Below are positions 45,423-53,730 of a stretch of DNA of 64,000 bases, in pieces. Below the pieces are notes generated by a model. That model was not told the origin of the DNA. It did no database searches and worked only from the letters and a program-made list of their open reading frames with translations. The translations under genes and the position numbers were made by a program. Within the stretch, counting starts at the first letter, position 1. Every line of letters starts with the position of its first letter. The stretch lies in contig NZ_JAARML010000001.1 of NCBI RefSeq assembly GCF_011759375.1, positions 310,001-374,000 of the forward strand, given 5' to 3'. The stretch comes from Paraflavitalea devenefica. Its GTDB lineage: Bacteria; Bacteroidota; Bacteroidia; Chitinophagales; Chitinophagaceae.

Positions 45423-45429
45423 AGGAGGG
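45423..45429 (+). promoter_or_regulatory. Strong Shine-Dalgarno site
   Basis: AGGAGGG lies 6 bases before the ATG at 45436. Most genes of this window lack any such site, so this one stands out and supports the chosen start. Confidence 0.55.
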
Positions 45430-45435
45430 TCCGTT

Positions 45436-46518
45436 ATGAAAGTAGCCTTTATTGTTCGATCAACGCTGTTTACCGTTAAAGGCGGTGACACCTTCCAGGT
45501 GATTCAAACCGCAGGTTGTCTCAAACAATTTGGTACCCTGGTGGATATTAAACTAACCCATGAACCTATCGACTATAACCAATACAACCTGTTGCATTTT
45601 TTTAACATTACACGACCATCAGATATTTTGCATCATAGCATCAGAACTTCCGTTCCTTATGTGGTTTCGCCGGTTTTAATTGACTACAGCAATTATGATA
45701 AACATTACCGGCAAGGGCTTGCCGGCATGCTTTTCCGGCTGCTTCCGGCCGGCGCCATCGAATACCTAAAAGCTGTAGCCAGGTGGATAAAAGGTACAGA
45801 ACCCGCTTTATCAGCTATTTACCTATGGAAAGGGCAACAGCGGAGTATAGAAAAAATCCTGAAAAAATGCACCCTCCTGCTACCTAATTCCAGCCTGGAA
45901 CAGCAACAGTTAGTACAGCTTTACAATATCTCTGCCAACTATGCAATTATCCCTAATGGCGTCGGTGACAACTTCTTTACTCCCAATAGCCGTATTGCCA
46001 AAGATCCTCTCCTGGTATTATGTGTAGCCCGCATTGAAGGCATTAAAAACCAGCTTAACCTTATAAAAGCGTTAAATCATACTCCTTATAAACTGGTATT
46101 GATCGGAGCACCGGCTCCCAATCAGCTTTCCTATTACCAGGCCTGCCGCGCAATAGCTGGCCCCAACATTACTTTCATTGACCACCTACCCCAGGAAGAG
46201 CTCATCCCCTGGTACCAACAGGCCAAAGTGCACGTGTTGCCCAGTTGGTTTGAAACCTGTGGCCTCGCCTCCCTGGAAGCCGGCGCTATGGGATGTAACC
46301 TTGTCATCACCGAAAAAGGATACACCAGGGAATACTTTGAAGATTACGCTTTCTATTGCGATCCTGCTTCACCCGAATCTATACGGCAGGCCATAGAGAA
46401 AGCCGCCCGGGCACCTGTTTCCGGACAGCTCAGACACAAAATCATCCACCATTACACCTGGCAAAAAGCGGCGGAAAAAACCCTCGCAGCCTACAAACAA
46501 GTACTGCAAAAAGCATGA
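45436..46518 (+). CDS. Glycosyltransferase family 4
   Basis: A 360-residue GT-B enzyme. The start KVAFIVRSTLFTVKGGDTFQV is followed by the C-terminal-domain blocks LVLCVARIEGIKNQLNLI near 195, HVLPSWFETCGLASLEAGAMGCNLVITEKG near 265 and the basic end. The retained Glu of FETCGLASLE fits the retaining GT4 motif. It is divergent from the ten-gene operon and overlaps the next gene as ATGA, so the two are translationally coupled. Confidence 0.87.
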   Translation: MKVAFIVRSTLFTVKGGDTFQVIQTAGCLKQFGTLVDIKLTHEPIDYNQYNLLHFFNITRPSDILHHSIRTSVPYVVSPVLIDYSNYDKHYRQGLAGMLFRLLPAGAIEYLKAVARWIKGTEPALSAIYLWKGQQRSIEKILKKCTLLLPNSSLEQQQLVQLYNISANYAIIPNGVGDNFFTPNSRIAKDPLLVLCVARIEGIKNQLNLIKALNHTPYKLVLIGAPAPNQLSYYQACRAIAGPNITFIDHLPQEELIPWYQQAKVHVLPSWFETCGLASLEAGAMGCNLVITEKGYTREYFEDYAFYCDPASPESIRQAIEKAARAPVSGQLRHKIIHHYTWQKAAEKTLAAYKQVLQKA

Positions 46519-47669
46519 AACTGCGCATTGGCATATTAGGAACCCGTGGCATCCCCAATAACTATGGAGGATTTGAATATTTTGCAGAACACCTCTCCCA
46601 AGGACTTGCCAGGAAAGGATATGAAGTATATGTTTATTGCTCACATAACCACCCCAACCAGCAAGCATGCTGGAATGGCGTGCACATTGTACACTGTTAC
46701 GATCCCGAATACCTGTTAGGCACCGCAGGCCAGTTTTTATATGATCTCAATTGTATCCGCGATGCGCGGAAACGGGATTATGACATATTGCTATTTCTCG
46801 GTTATACCAGCAGTTCAATATGGGGACCCTTCTTTCCCGCCGGCACTACCATTATTTCCAATATGGATGGCCTGGAATGGAAACGCTCCAAATACTCACC
46901 TTCCGTACAACGGTTTTTGAGATATGCCGAAAAGCTGGCCATAAAGCACAGTGATTTCTTTGTAGCCGATTCTACCTATATACAAACTTACCTGCAGGAG
47001 AAATACCAGGTACATCCTGTATACATTGCTTACGGGGCAACAGTCTTCAATCAACCCGATCCAGCCGTTCCTTCCGGTTATGGCCTCCATAGCCAGAGCT
47101 ATAATATGCTGATGGCCCGCATGGAACCGGAGAACAACATAGAAATGATCCTGGATGGCTACCATACTTCAAAGTCTCCACTCGATTTCATGGTAGTCGG
47201 TAACACCGATAATAAATTTGGCCGTTACCTGACCAATAAGTTTGCCCATGATAAAAGGATCCGCTTTACAGGGGCCATCTTCAATCAGCAACACATCAAC
47301 AACCTCATCTATTACTCCAATCTCTATTTTCATGGACATTCAGTAGGTGGCACCAACCCCTCCCTGCTGGAAGCCATGGGCAGCCAGGCCCTCATTATAG
47401 CACAGGACAATGTATTCAACAGGGCTGTATTGGAAGAAAACGGTTATTATTTTAATACAGCCGCTGAAGTGCAGCAGTATGCAGACACCCTGTCAAAAAA
47501 TGCCGGCACGCAGGGTATTACATTCGCCAATAGCTTGAAAATAGAGCAATTGTACAATTGGAATAAGATCATAGACGCCTATGAATCATTCTTTATACGT
47601 TGCTACCAGGAAAAGAAACTACCCCTTCCTGTCACTTCTGTACTACAACCCACCAAACATCCCGGTTGA
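46515..47669 (+). CDS. Rhamnosyltransferase-like glycosyltransferase (DUF1972 type)
   Basis: A 384-residue GT-B enzyme. The start KLRIGILGTRGIPNNYGGFEYFAEHL is the DUF1972 N-terminal signature of rhamnosyl- and related transferases acting on short lipid-linked glycans. NMDGLEWKRSKYS is near 120, YIAYGA near 170, and the C-terminal HGHSVGGTNPSLLEAMG near 280 carries the donor-binding Glu. The ATG at 46515 overlaps the previous stop; a longer frame upstream is the shadow of the previous gene. Confidence 0.87.
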   Translation: MKLRIGILGTRGIPNNYGGFEYFAEHLSQGLARKGYEVYVYCSHNHPNQQACWNGVHIVHCYDPEYLLGTAGQFLYDLNCIRDARKRDYDILLFLGYTSSSIWGPFFPAGTTIISNMDGLEWKRSKYSPSVQRFLRYAEKLAIKHSDFFVADSTYIQTYLQEKYQVHPVYIAYGATVFNQPDPAVPSGYGLHSQSYNMLMARMEPENNIEMILDGYHTSKSPLDFMVVGNTDNKFGRYLTNKFAHDKRIRFTGAIFNQQHINNLIYYSNLYFHGHSVGGTNPSLLEAMGSQALIIAQDNVFNRAVLEENGYYFNTAAEVQQYADTLSKNAGTQGITFANSLKIEQLYNWNKIIDAYESFFIRCYQEKKLPLPVTSVLQPTKHPG

Positions 47670-47780
47670 TTTCAGGGCTACCCGCTCTGCCATCTTGCCA
47701 TTTTTACCGAAATTGTATGGAATTTGAACATTCTTAACCTTTTCCGGTTTAATTCCTAGTTCCCACTATTCTAATTAGCT

Positions 47781-49574
47781 ATGAAAATATTAGTAAATTA
47801 TCTAAAGCCATATAAGTGGCTGGTATTCCTTGTCTTATTCCTGGCAGCCATTAACATAGGGTTCTCCCTGCTAGATCCTATCATCTTTGGTAAACTTGTC
47901 AATTTTGCCACCTATTACAATGACAGGACTAAAGATGGCACAGAATCATTTACCTGGCACAAGTTTCTCTTCAATGACAGCCCCTGGGGAATAGTACCCC
48001 TGCTACTGGCTTCCATCTCTGTGGCCATGGTGAGCCGCATTGCCAAGAACTTCCAGGATTACTTCATGACGGTAGTAGTCCAAAAGTTTGGCGCTAAGGT
48101 CTTTACAGATGGATTGAAACAAGCCATGCGCCTCCCCTACCAGGAATTTGAGGACCAACGGAGCGGTGAAACATTATCTGTGCTGACCAAAGTAAGGGGC
48201 GACACAGAAAAATTCATTGGCTATTTTGTAAATATTCTGTTTACAGTAATAGTAGGTATCGTTGTAGTATCCGTATTTGCGGCAAGGATACACTGGTCTC
48301 TTCCACTTGTATATTTTGGCGGTATCGGCATACTCATGTTCATATCCAACCTGCTTAGCAAAAAGGTAAAAACAATCCAGAAAAGCATTGTTAAAGAAAC
48401 CACCTCACTGGCAGGCGCCACTACTGAATCGCTCAGGAATATTGAACTGGTGAAAAGCCTTGGTCTTACCAACCAGGAAGTAAACCGGCTTAATAAAAAC
48501 ACCTATAAAATATTAGGGCTGGAAGTAAAAAAAGTAAAACGCATCCGCAGTGTGGCCTTTATACAAGGCACCTTCGTAAATACGCTGCGCCAGGTTATTC
48601 TCTTTATTATGATGTGGCTGGTATACCGTCATGAGATGAATGGTGGAGAACTGGTAACCATGCAGATCTTTTCCTTCTTCATCTTCGGCCCCTTACAGGA
48701 AATTGGCAATATCATCCTTTCCTACCGGGAAGCAGAAGTATCGCTCAACAACTTTGAGAACCTGATGAAGAAAGCACCCGAAGCTGAACCCCTGGAACCC
48801 AAACACCTGGGTAATATTCAAACCCTCGAATTCCAGTTTGTAGGTTTCAAGCATCAAACGGCCCAGCAAAAAGCCATTGACAACATCAACTTCTCCGTAA
48901 AAACGGGGGAAACCATCGCCTTCGTAGGCCCCTCCGGTTCAGGGAAAACCACCCTGATGAAATTGCTGGTAGGCTTATACCGTCCGCAAGAAGGGAAGAT
49001 CCTGTACAATGGAATAGATGAAACAGCTATCAAATACGATGACCTCCGCAGCCAGATTGGTTTTGTAACCCAGGATACCCAGCTATTTTCCGGCACCATC
49101 AAGGAAAACCTGTTGTTTGTAAATCCGGCAGCCTCCGATGAAGACCTGTTGGATGCCTTGCAAAAAGCAGCCTGCACCAACCTGTTGGCCCGTGCGGAAA
49201 AAGGCATGGATACCATGATCGGTGAAGGAGGGTTAAAGCTATCAGGAGGCGAAAAACAACGTCTATCGATAGCCAGGGCACTGCTGCGCCATCCTCATTT
49301 GCTCATCTTCGATGAGGCTACCTCATCACTGGATTCTATTACAGAAGAAGAAATTACCAATACCATCAAGCACGTGTCTTCCCGGCGCAACCAGATCACT
49401 GTGCTGATTGCCCACCGCCTTTCCACCATCATGCATGCCGACCGCATCTATGTATTGGAAAAAGGGGATATTGTAGAGACCGGCACCCATGAAGAGCTCA
49501 TTGAAGAAAAAGGGCTCTATTATGCCATGTGGCGTCAACAGATTGGCGAACGCAAAAAGACCCTCGCCGCATAA
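47781..49574 (+). CDS. ABC exporter, fused membrane and ATPase domains (MsbA-like)
   Basis: A 597-residue half-transporter. A six-helix exporter domain (residues 1-315) is followed by an ATPase with Walker A GPSGSGKTT near 383, Q-loop FVTQDTQ, signature LSGGEKQR near 488, Walker B LLIFDEATSSLD near 508 and H-loop IAHRLST. It should act as a homodimer in the inner membrane, exporting a lipid, peptide or drug. Its position just after the glycan genes suggests lipid-linked glycan or lipid A movement, but MsbA-like genes are not reliable in this respect. Confidence 0.88.
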   Translation: MKILVNYLKPYKWLVFLVLFLAAINIGFSLLDPIIFGKLVNFATYYNDRTKDGTESFTWHKFLFNDSPWGIVPLLLASISVAMVSRIAKNFQDYFMTVVVQKFGAKVFTDGLKQAMRLPYQEFEDQRSGETLSVLTKVRGDTEKFIGYFVNILFTVIVGIVVVSVFAARIHWSLPLVYFGGIGILMFISNLLSKKVKTIQKSIVKETTSLAGATTESLRNIELVKSLGLTNQEVNRLNKNTYKILGLEVKKVKRIRSVAFIQGTFVNTLRQVILFIMMWLVYRHEMNGGELVTMQIFSFFIFGPLQEIGNIILSYREAEVSLNNFENLMKKAPEAEPLEPKHLGNIQTLEFQFVGFKHQTAQQKAIDNINFSVKTGETIAFVGPSGSGKTTLMKLLVGLYRPQEGKILYNGIDETAIKYDDLRSQIGFVTQDTQLFSGTIKENLLFVNPAASDEDLLDALQKAACTNLLARAEKGMDTMIGEGGLKLSGGEKQRLSIARALLRHPHLLIFDEATSSLDSITEEEITNTIKHVSSRRNQITVLIAHRLSTIMHADRIYVLEKGDIVETGTHEELIEEKGLYYAMWRQQIGERKKTLAA

Positions 49575-49602
49575 TACTATACTACCAGGCTTCATAGCAG
49601 CA

Positions 49603-49657
49603 AAACCATTAAAAACAGGCGCCGGACCTGATACACGGTACTTGTTTTTAATGGTTT
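49603..49657. repeat. Perfect 15-base inverted repeat
   Basis: AAACCATTAAAAACA at 49603-49617 and TGTTTTTAATGGTTT at 49643-49657 are exactly complementary with a 25-base spacer. The right arm runs into the -7-like TATCTTTG. It may be an operator for the DUF983 gene or a loose terminator of the ABC exporter gene. Confidence 0.6.
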
Positions 49658-49664
49658 ATCTTTG
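49657..49664 (+). promoter_or_regulatory. TATCTTTG -7 element adjacent to the DUF983 start
   Basis: The element ends 5 bases before the ATG at 49670. The expected start of transcription would fall at or inside the start codon, so the mRNA would be leaderless, or translation would begin at a later Met (residues 13 or 16). Confidence 0.45.
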
Positions 49665-49669
49665 CCGCC

Positions 49670-50095
49670 ATGTCTCAATCATCCAAGCCAAACTATTTCT
49701 GGAGCATGCTCACCATGAAATGCCCGCGTTGCCGCAGGGGGCCTATGTTTAAAAACAACAATCCCTGGAGGCTCAAAAAGGTGTTTGATATGCCCCAAAC
49801 CTGCCCGGAATGTAAACAACCTTTTGAATTGGAACCAGGATTCTGGTATGGTACGGCTTATGTCAGCTATGCGCTTTCGGTGGCTTTATCGGTTACCACC
49901 TTTGTAGCCTGGTTTGTGCTTATTGGCATGTCTACCCGGGACAACCGCTTTTTTATTTGGCTGGGAACCAATATTTTCCTGCTCATCTTCCTGCAGCCCT
50001 GGCTCATGCGCCTCAGCAGGGTCATCTACCTGTACTTTTTCGTTAAGTACGATCCGGGTTATAAAAGCAACCAGTTAGAGGAAATAAAACAATAA
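49670..50095 (+). CDS. DUF983 small membrane protein with two CxxC pairs
   Basis: A 141-residue protein. The N-terminal zinc-ribbon-like part has CPRCRRGPMF near residue 18 and CPECKQPF near 44, followed by the family's EPGFWYGTAYVSYALS near 55. Two membrane helices lie at about 65-88 and 100-120, and a basic end follows. The family's function is unknown. Two Cys pairs suggest metal binding. It abuts the convergent DUF2721 gene with no spacer between the stop codons. Confidence 0.87.
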   Translation: MSQSSKPNYFWSMLTMKCPRCRRGPMFKNNNPWRLKKVFDMPQTCPECKQPFELEPGFWYGTAYVSYALSVALSVTTFVAWFVLIGMSTRDNRFFIWLGTNIFLLIFLQPWLMRLSRVIYLYFFVKYDPGYKSNQLEEIKQ

Positions 50096-50557
50096 TCATT
50101 CACCCTGGTCCTTGTTATCTTTTGTGCCCAGGATATTGGTAAAGAAATTAACCCGTGTTTCTTTCTCCAGGTCACTCAATTCCAGTTCCAAAGCTTTTGT
50201 ACTGAGAGATATCTCAAGCAATGAGAACAACAGCGATGCCATGAAAGCAGCGACACTGATAGCAAAAATAAGATAGCTAGCATCGTTCCAGTTCCTGAAA
50301 ATACAGTACATACACACTACACAGAACAGAAAACTTAATACCCCCAGGGCTTGCATGGAACGTATAAGCCTGATCCTTGTACGCAGGTTACGGATCTGCT
50401 GTATAATATGCTTCTGATTGGGGTCCTTTTTATACTTATCGTGCAAATTGCGGATCAGGCTTGCCAGGGCCAGGAACCGGTTGGTATAAGCCAGCATTAA
50501 CAGAGATATTGCCGGAAACAACAATGCAGGGGTAGTAATGGATAGCTCCATGTCCAT
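50096..50557 (-). CDS. DUF2721 membrane protein
   Basis: A 153-residue protein. The start ELSITTPALLFPAISLLMLAYTNRFLALASLIR is the DUF2721 signature, split here by a short turn. A charged helix (RNLRTRIRLIRSMQ) and two further membrane helices at about 72-90 and 95-118 follow, then an acidic tail. Function is unknown. ATG codons at 50557 and 50551 are both usable. It is a monocistronic minus-strand unit. Confidence 0.82.
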   Translation of the reverse strand: MDMELSITTPALLFPAISLLMLAYTNRFLALASLIRNLHDKYKKDPNQKHIIQQIRNLRTRIRLIRSMQALGVLSFLFCVVCMYCIFRNWNDASYLIFAISVAAFMASLLFSLLEISLSTKALELELSDLEKETRVNFFTNILGTKDNKDQGE

Positions 50558-50637
50558 AATTTGCTACTAAAATACAATCTTGTTAACAAAACCAGGAGGT
50601 CAATAAAAGCCCTTCCTAAAAGGCTCACAGGCACTAA

Positions 50638-50668
50638 ATAAAAAAAGCCCTCCGCAACAGCGAAGGGC
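50638..50668 (-). terminator. Intrinsic terminator of the TonB receptor gene
   Basis: On the minus strand GCCCTTCGC and GCGGAGGGC form a 9-base stem with a G-U pair around TGTT, followed by seven or more T residues. The G-U pair is possible only in minus-strand RNA, which supports that direction. It lies about 75 bases after the receptor stop codon. Confidence 0.85.
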
Positions 50669-50743
50669 CCTCAATCCTATGAAAACGGGTTAGTAATACC
50701 CATTAATAACGATCCTGGCGCAAAATTATTATGTACCCGCCGC

Positions 50744-53182
50744 CTATAGGTTAGTAAAAGAAAGGGGTACATTCAGCTTGATACTGAAATTCCTGCCCAT
50801 ATTATAGACCCCTGTACGGCCGGTAACATTGTTTACAGCCGTATACTTCAGCCGGCTCAAATGATTCTGATAAGCCACATCACCTATATTATTAGCCGCT
50901 AAGTACAAACTGAATAACGTCTTCCCTTTACTCACCACATCTCCGCCCAGGCCTGCATTTAACAGGCTATAGCCCGGTGTCCTGGTCTCTGTATTATAAC
51001 CGGTAAACGGGTTGTTCTGGGCAAAAGTATTATCCAGTTCTACTTTCACATACCCATGCCTGATCACCTTTCCTTTATCGGCAAATACGGCTTTTACATC
51101 ATTGATCAGCCTGGCAGCAGGAATAAAAGGCAGGTTTTTACTACCGTCCTGTTCCTCGCTCAACGTACCACGCACCACAGAAAAAGTATTCTCAACATGC
51201 AGCCAGTCCAGGGGATGCGGGTGAATATCCAGGTTCACTTCTGCGCCATACAGCCGGGCATTGTGCTGGTCAAAACGGAAAGCCATAAACTCATCTGTCC
51301 CATCTACCAGTATAGAATCGCCGCCGGCAGCAGCCTGCAGCTTTCGGTAATAAATAAAATTATTCACGGCATTATAGAAAACATTGGCGGCCAGCGATAC
51401 ATGCTCCGTATTCACTTCTATGCCGCCATCTACCTGTAAGCTGGTTTCAGACTTCAGGTCCTGCTCCCCATACTCATAACGGTTGGTCCCTTCATGAGCG
51501 CCATTGCTGGCCAGTTCGGGTATACTGGGAGCCCGGAACCCACGGGCTACATTGAGCTTAAAAGTCACGGCCTTGCTGGCTTCATAGCTCAGGCCCACGC
51601 TGCCCGACACATTAGAGAAGTCTTTCGTAAATCCCTGGAATTTAACATCACCGCCATCTTCCAGTTCTTTGGAGTCAACAGAGCGGTTATCAAAACGGAT
51701 GCCGCCGCTCAAGGTTAGCTTATTGATGCGCTTCTGCGTATACGCAAAACCACCGATATCAAACAGGGAATACTCCGGTATCAGCGCCTCTGCGCCCTTA
51801 TTCTTATTGCTTTGCTGCATGCCGTTCACACCAATCGTCGTTTTCCAGCTATTCTTCTCTGCGAAATGATATTGTACATTATAATTTACCGTATTCAGGT
51901 CAAAATACAATTCCTTTTCGCCGGGGTCCAGCACATTCCCAAACTCCTGCCGCTGGTTGCGCTGATAACCTGCCAATACCGTAAGCCGGTCATTGCCTAT
52001 ATTAAAACTGTTATCACTCACTATCTTAAAATGCTGTATCCGCTGCCGGGGAATAAAAGGATCTGTAGACGTGAAATCTTTACCGGCAGCAATGGCTTCT
52101 TCTTCAGTACCGCCGTTATTCACCAGCTTTAAAAACTGTCCGGTAGCATCATCCCGGTCGCCTTCCACCAATCCCACCTTTTGATCAAAATTGCTCATAT
52201 ACAAATGGCTGAAGCCCCACTGCTTATTCAACCCGATATAACCACCAAAATCCCGCTCATTAAACTTGGAGTTGAATACATACCCATCATACTTATTCTT
52301 ATAATCTGCGGCAGCTTTATAGGAACCGTAAGCGCCCCATATAAAACCATTGTGATTGCCGCCAATATCAAAATGTGTACCGCGCAGGCGGTTATTGGTC
52401 TGGTATGTCCCAAATACATTTCCTTTAATCGTTCCTTCCGCCGCGGGTAAAATAGAAATAATATTCACTACCCCGGCCAGTGCATCACTGCCATACATCA
52501 GGGAGGCAGGTCCCTTCAGTATTTCTGCTTTGGTCACATTATATTCATCAATTTCAATACCGTGCTCATCGCCCCATTGCTGTCCTTCCTGCCTGATGCC
52601 GTCATTCACCACTACCACCCTGTTATAGCCCAGGCCACGGATAGAAGGCTTTGAAATAGCAGGACCTGTTGATATCTGCGTTACGCCCGGTGTTTTACTC
52701 AAAGCATCTATCAGGTTCGTGGAAGTGCCTTGCAGCAGTTCTTCTTTTTTCAAAATATTTACCGGCACAGGGGTTCTTTTCACCGAAGTTGCAGCCGATA
52801 CACCGGTAACTGTTACCGCCTCATTTTCTGCATAAGACCGGGAAAGTGAAAAATTCTTTTCCGTATTGCCCCGCAACTCTATATACTCCACAATAGATGC
52901 ATACCCGGTAAAACTTACCTCCACCAGGTATTTCCCTGACGGAATATTCTGCAGCCGGAAAATGCCTTGCTGGTTAGTGGTACTGCCTACTTTAAGATCA
53001 GGGAAAAGTACAGAAGCACCGGCAAGCGTTTCTCCTGTTTTTGCGTCGGTTACCTTACCGGTGAAAGATACGCTTGGAGCAGTAACAGTGCCCGCAGGTG
53101 TTGTATTCAGTGCTGATGGCTGTGCCTGAACACCCAGACAGCCTGTTATCAATAACAGTATATAAATAGAAAGCTGTTTCAT
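50744..53182 (-). CDS. TonB-dependent outer-membrane receptor with N-terminal carboxypeptidase-like domain
   Basis: An 812-residue receptor. The signal peptide KQLSIYILLLITGCLGVQAQ is followed by a CarboxypepD_reg-like domain (residues about 38-120: GKVTDAKTGETLAGASVLF). The plug (about 130-245) has VVVVNDGIRQEGQQWGDEHG and the 22-strand barrel ends in FSIKLNVPLSFTNL. Receptors with this QQWGDEHGIE plug loop often import metals or metal chelates. The small His/Cys-bearing secreted protein encoded just upstream also points to a metal such as zinc or copper. The substrate is an inference. No ton-exb genes are nearby. Confidence 0.9.
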   Translation of the reverse strand: MKQLSIYILLLITGCLGVQAQPSALNTTPAGTVTAPSVSFTGKVTDAKTGETLAGASVLFPDLKVGSTTNQQGIFRLQNIPSGKYLVEVSFTGYASIVEYIELRGNTEKNFSLSRSYAENEAVTVTGVSAATSVKRTPVPVNILKKEELLQGTSTNLIDALSKTPGVTQISTGPAISKPSIRGLGYNRVVVVNDGIRQEGQQWGDEHGIEIDEYNVTKAEILKGPASLMYGSDALAGVVNIISILPAAEGTIKGNVFGTYQTNNRLRGTHFDIGGNHNGFIWGAYGSYKAAADYKNKYDGYVFNSKFNERDFGGYIGLNKQWGFSHLYMSNFDQKVGLVEGDRDDATGQFLKLVNNGGTEEEAIAAGKDFTSTDPFIPRQRIQHFKIVSDNSFNIGNDRLTVLAGYQRNQRQEFGNVLDPGEKELYFDLNTVNYNVQYHFAEKNSWKTTIGVNGMQQSNKNKGAEALIPEYSLFDIGGFAYTQKRINKLTLSGGIRFDNRSVDSKELEDGGDVKFQGFTKDFSNVSGSVGLSYEASKAVTFKLNVARGFRAPSIPELASNGAHEGTNRYEYGEQDLKSETSLQVDGGIEVNTEHVSLAANVFYNAVNNFIYYRKLQAAAGGDSILVDGTDEFMAFRFDQHNARLYGAEVNLDIHPHPLDWLHVENTFSVVRGTLSEEQDGSKNLPFIPAARLINDVKAVFADKGKVIRHGYVKVELDNTFAQNNPFTGYNTETRTPGYSLLNAGLGGDVVSKGKTLFSLYLAANNIGDVAYQNHLSRLKYTAVNNVTGRTGVYNMGRNFSIKLNVPLSFTNL

Positions 53183-53276
53183 AATTTATTTTATCAGTCA
53201 ATATAGAAATCATACATACCGGCCTACCGGTAAATGGCAAATACCGCCAACCGGGGGTTGGAGGAAGTAAACAATA

Positions 53277-53666
53277 TTAACTGATGGCAGGAGGTCCCCG
53301 CAGTGAATGGAAGAATAGATCAGTAGCGTATACCCGGCTGGAAAGGGCAGCGGACAGGATGGCATACGCCCGGGAAAGGGTAAGGTCAATATACTGGCTA
53401 TCGGCTGTGAAAGGCGATTCAGCCACCAGGTTTTGGTGATTACAGTTAAACCCTGCCTTGGTAACCTGCGCTGCATCCGATTTGGTGGTACTAACGCCAT
53501 CTGTGTGGCTAACGATCCAGTCGTGCAGGGTTTTCTTAGGCGTAATGCTGAATGCAAAAAGCACCAGTAAAATGCCCGACAGTGAACGTCTTAATATGGA
53601 ATGGTGAATAGCCAACTTTATCGCTACTGTGTTGCAAATTAAGACAAATACAATAAAACCCTCCAT
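53277..53666 (-). CDS. Small secreted protein with His/Cys residues and an RGPP tail
   Basis: A 129-residue protein. A hydrophobic leader (LSGILLVLFAFSITP) is followed by HDWIVSHTDG near residue 54, FNCNHQN near 73 and a C-terminal HSLRGPPAIS. The close His, Cys and His residues look like metal ligands. The RGPP ending recalls small proteins encoded beside copper or zinc TonB receptors in other bacteria (DUF2946-like). That comparison rests on memory. It lies 94 bases before the receptor gene on the same strand and is probably co-transcribed, so a role in metal capture or sensing is plausible. Confidence 0.6.
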   Translation of the reverse strand: MEGFIVFVLICNTVAIKLAIHHSILRRSLSGILLVLFAFSITPKKTLHDWIVSHTDGVSTTKSDAAQVTKAGFNCNHQNLVAESPFTADSQYIDLTLSRAYAILSAALSSRVYATDLFFHSLRGPPAIS

Positions 53667-53730
53667 CTAATTTGCTAATGGCTTGTTACCAGGGGGCTTA
53701 GCAGCTATGCCCCAAAGTATTAGACAGGGA

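Noticed and set aside
45204..45491. 95-codon minus-strand frame overlapping the GT4 start at 45436
   Set aside because: It overlaps a gene with a strong Shine-Dalgarno site and covers the AT-rich divergent control region; hydrophobicity comes from AT-rich codons.
53210..53557. 115-codon minus-strand frame overlapping the small secreted protein gene
   Set aside because: It is another frame of the same stretch and lacks a signal peptide; the 53277-53666 frame has a leader and metal-ligand pattern.
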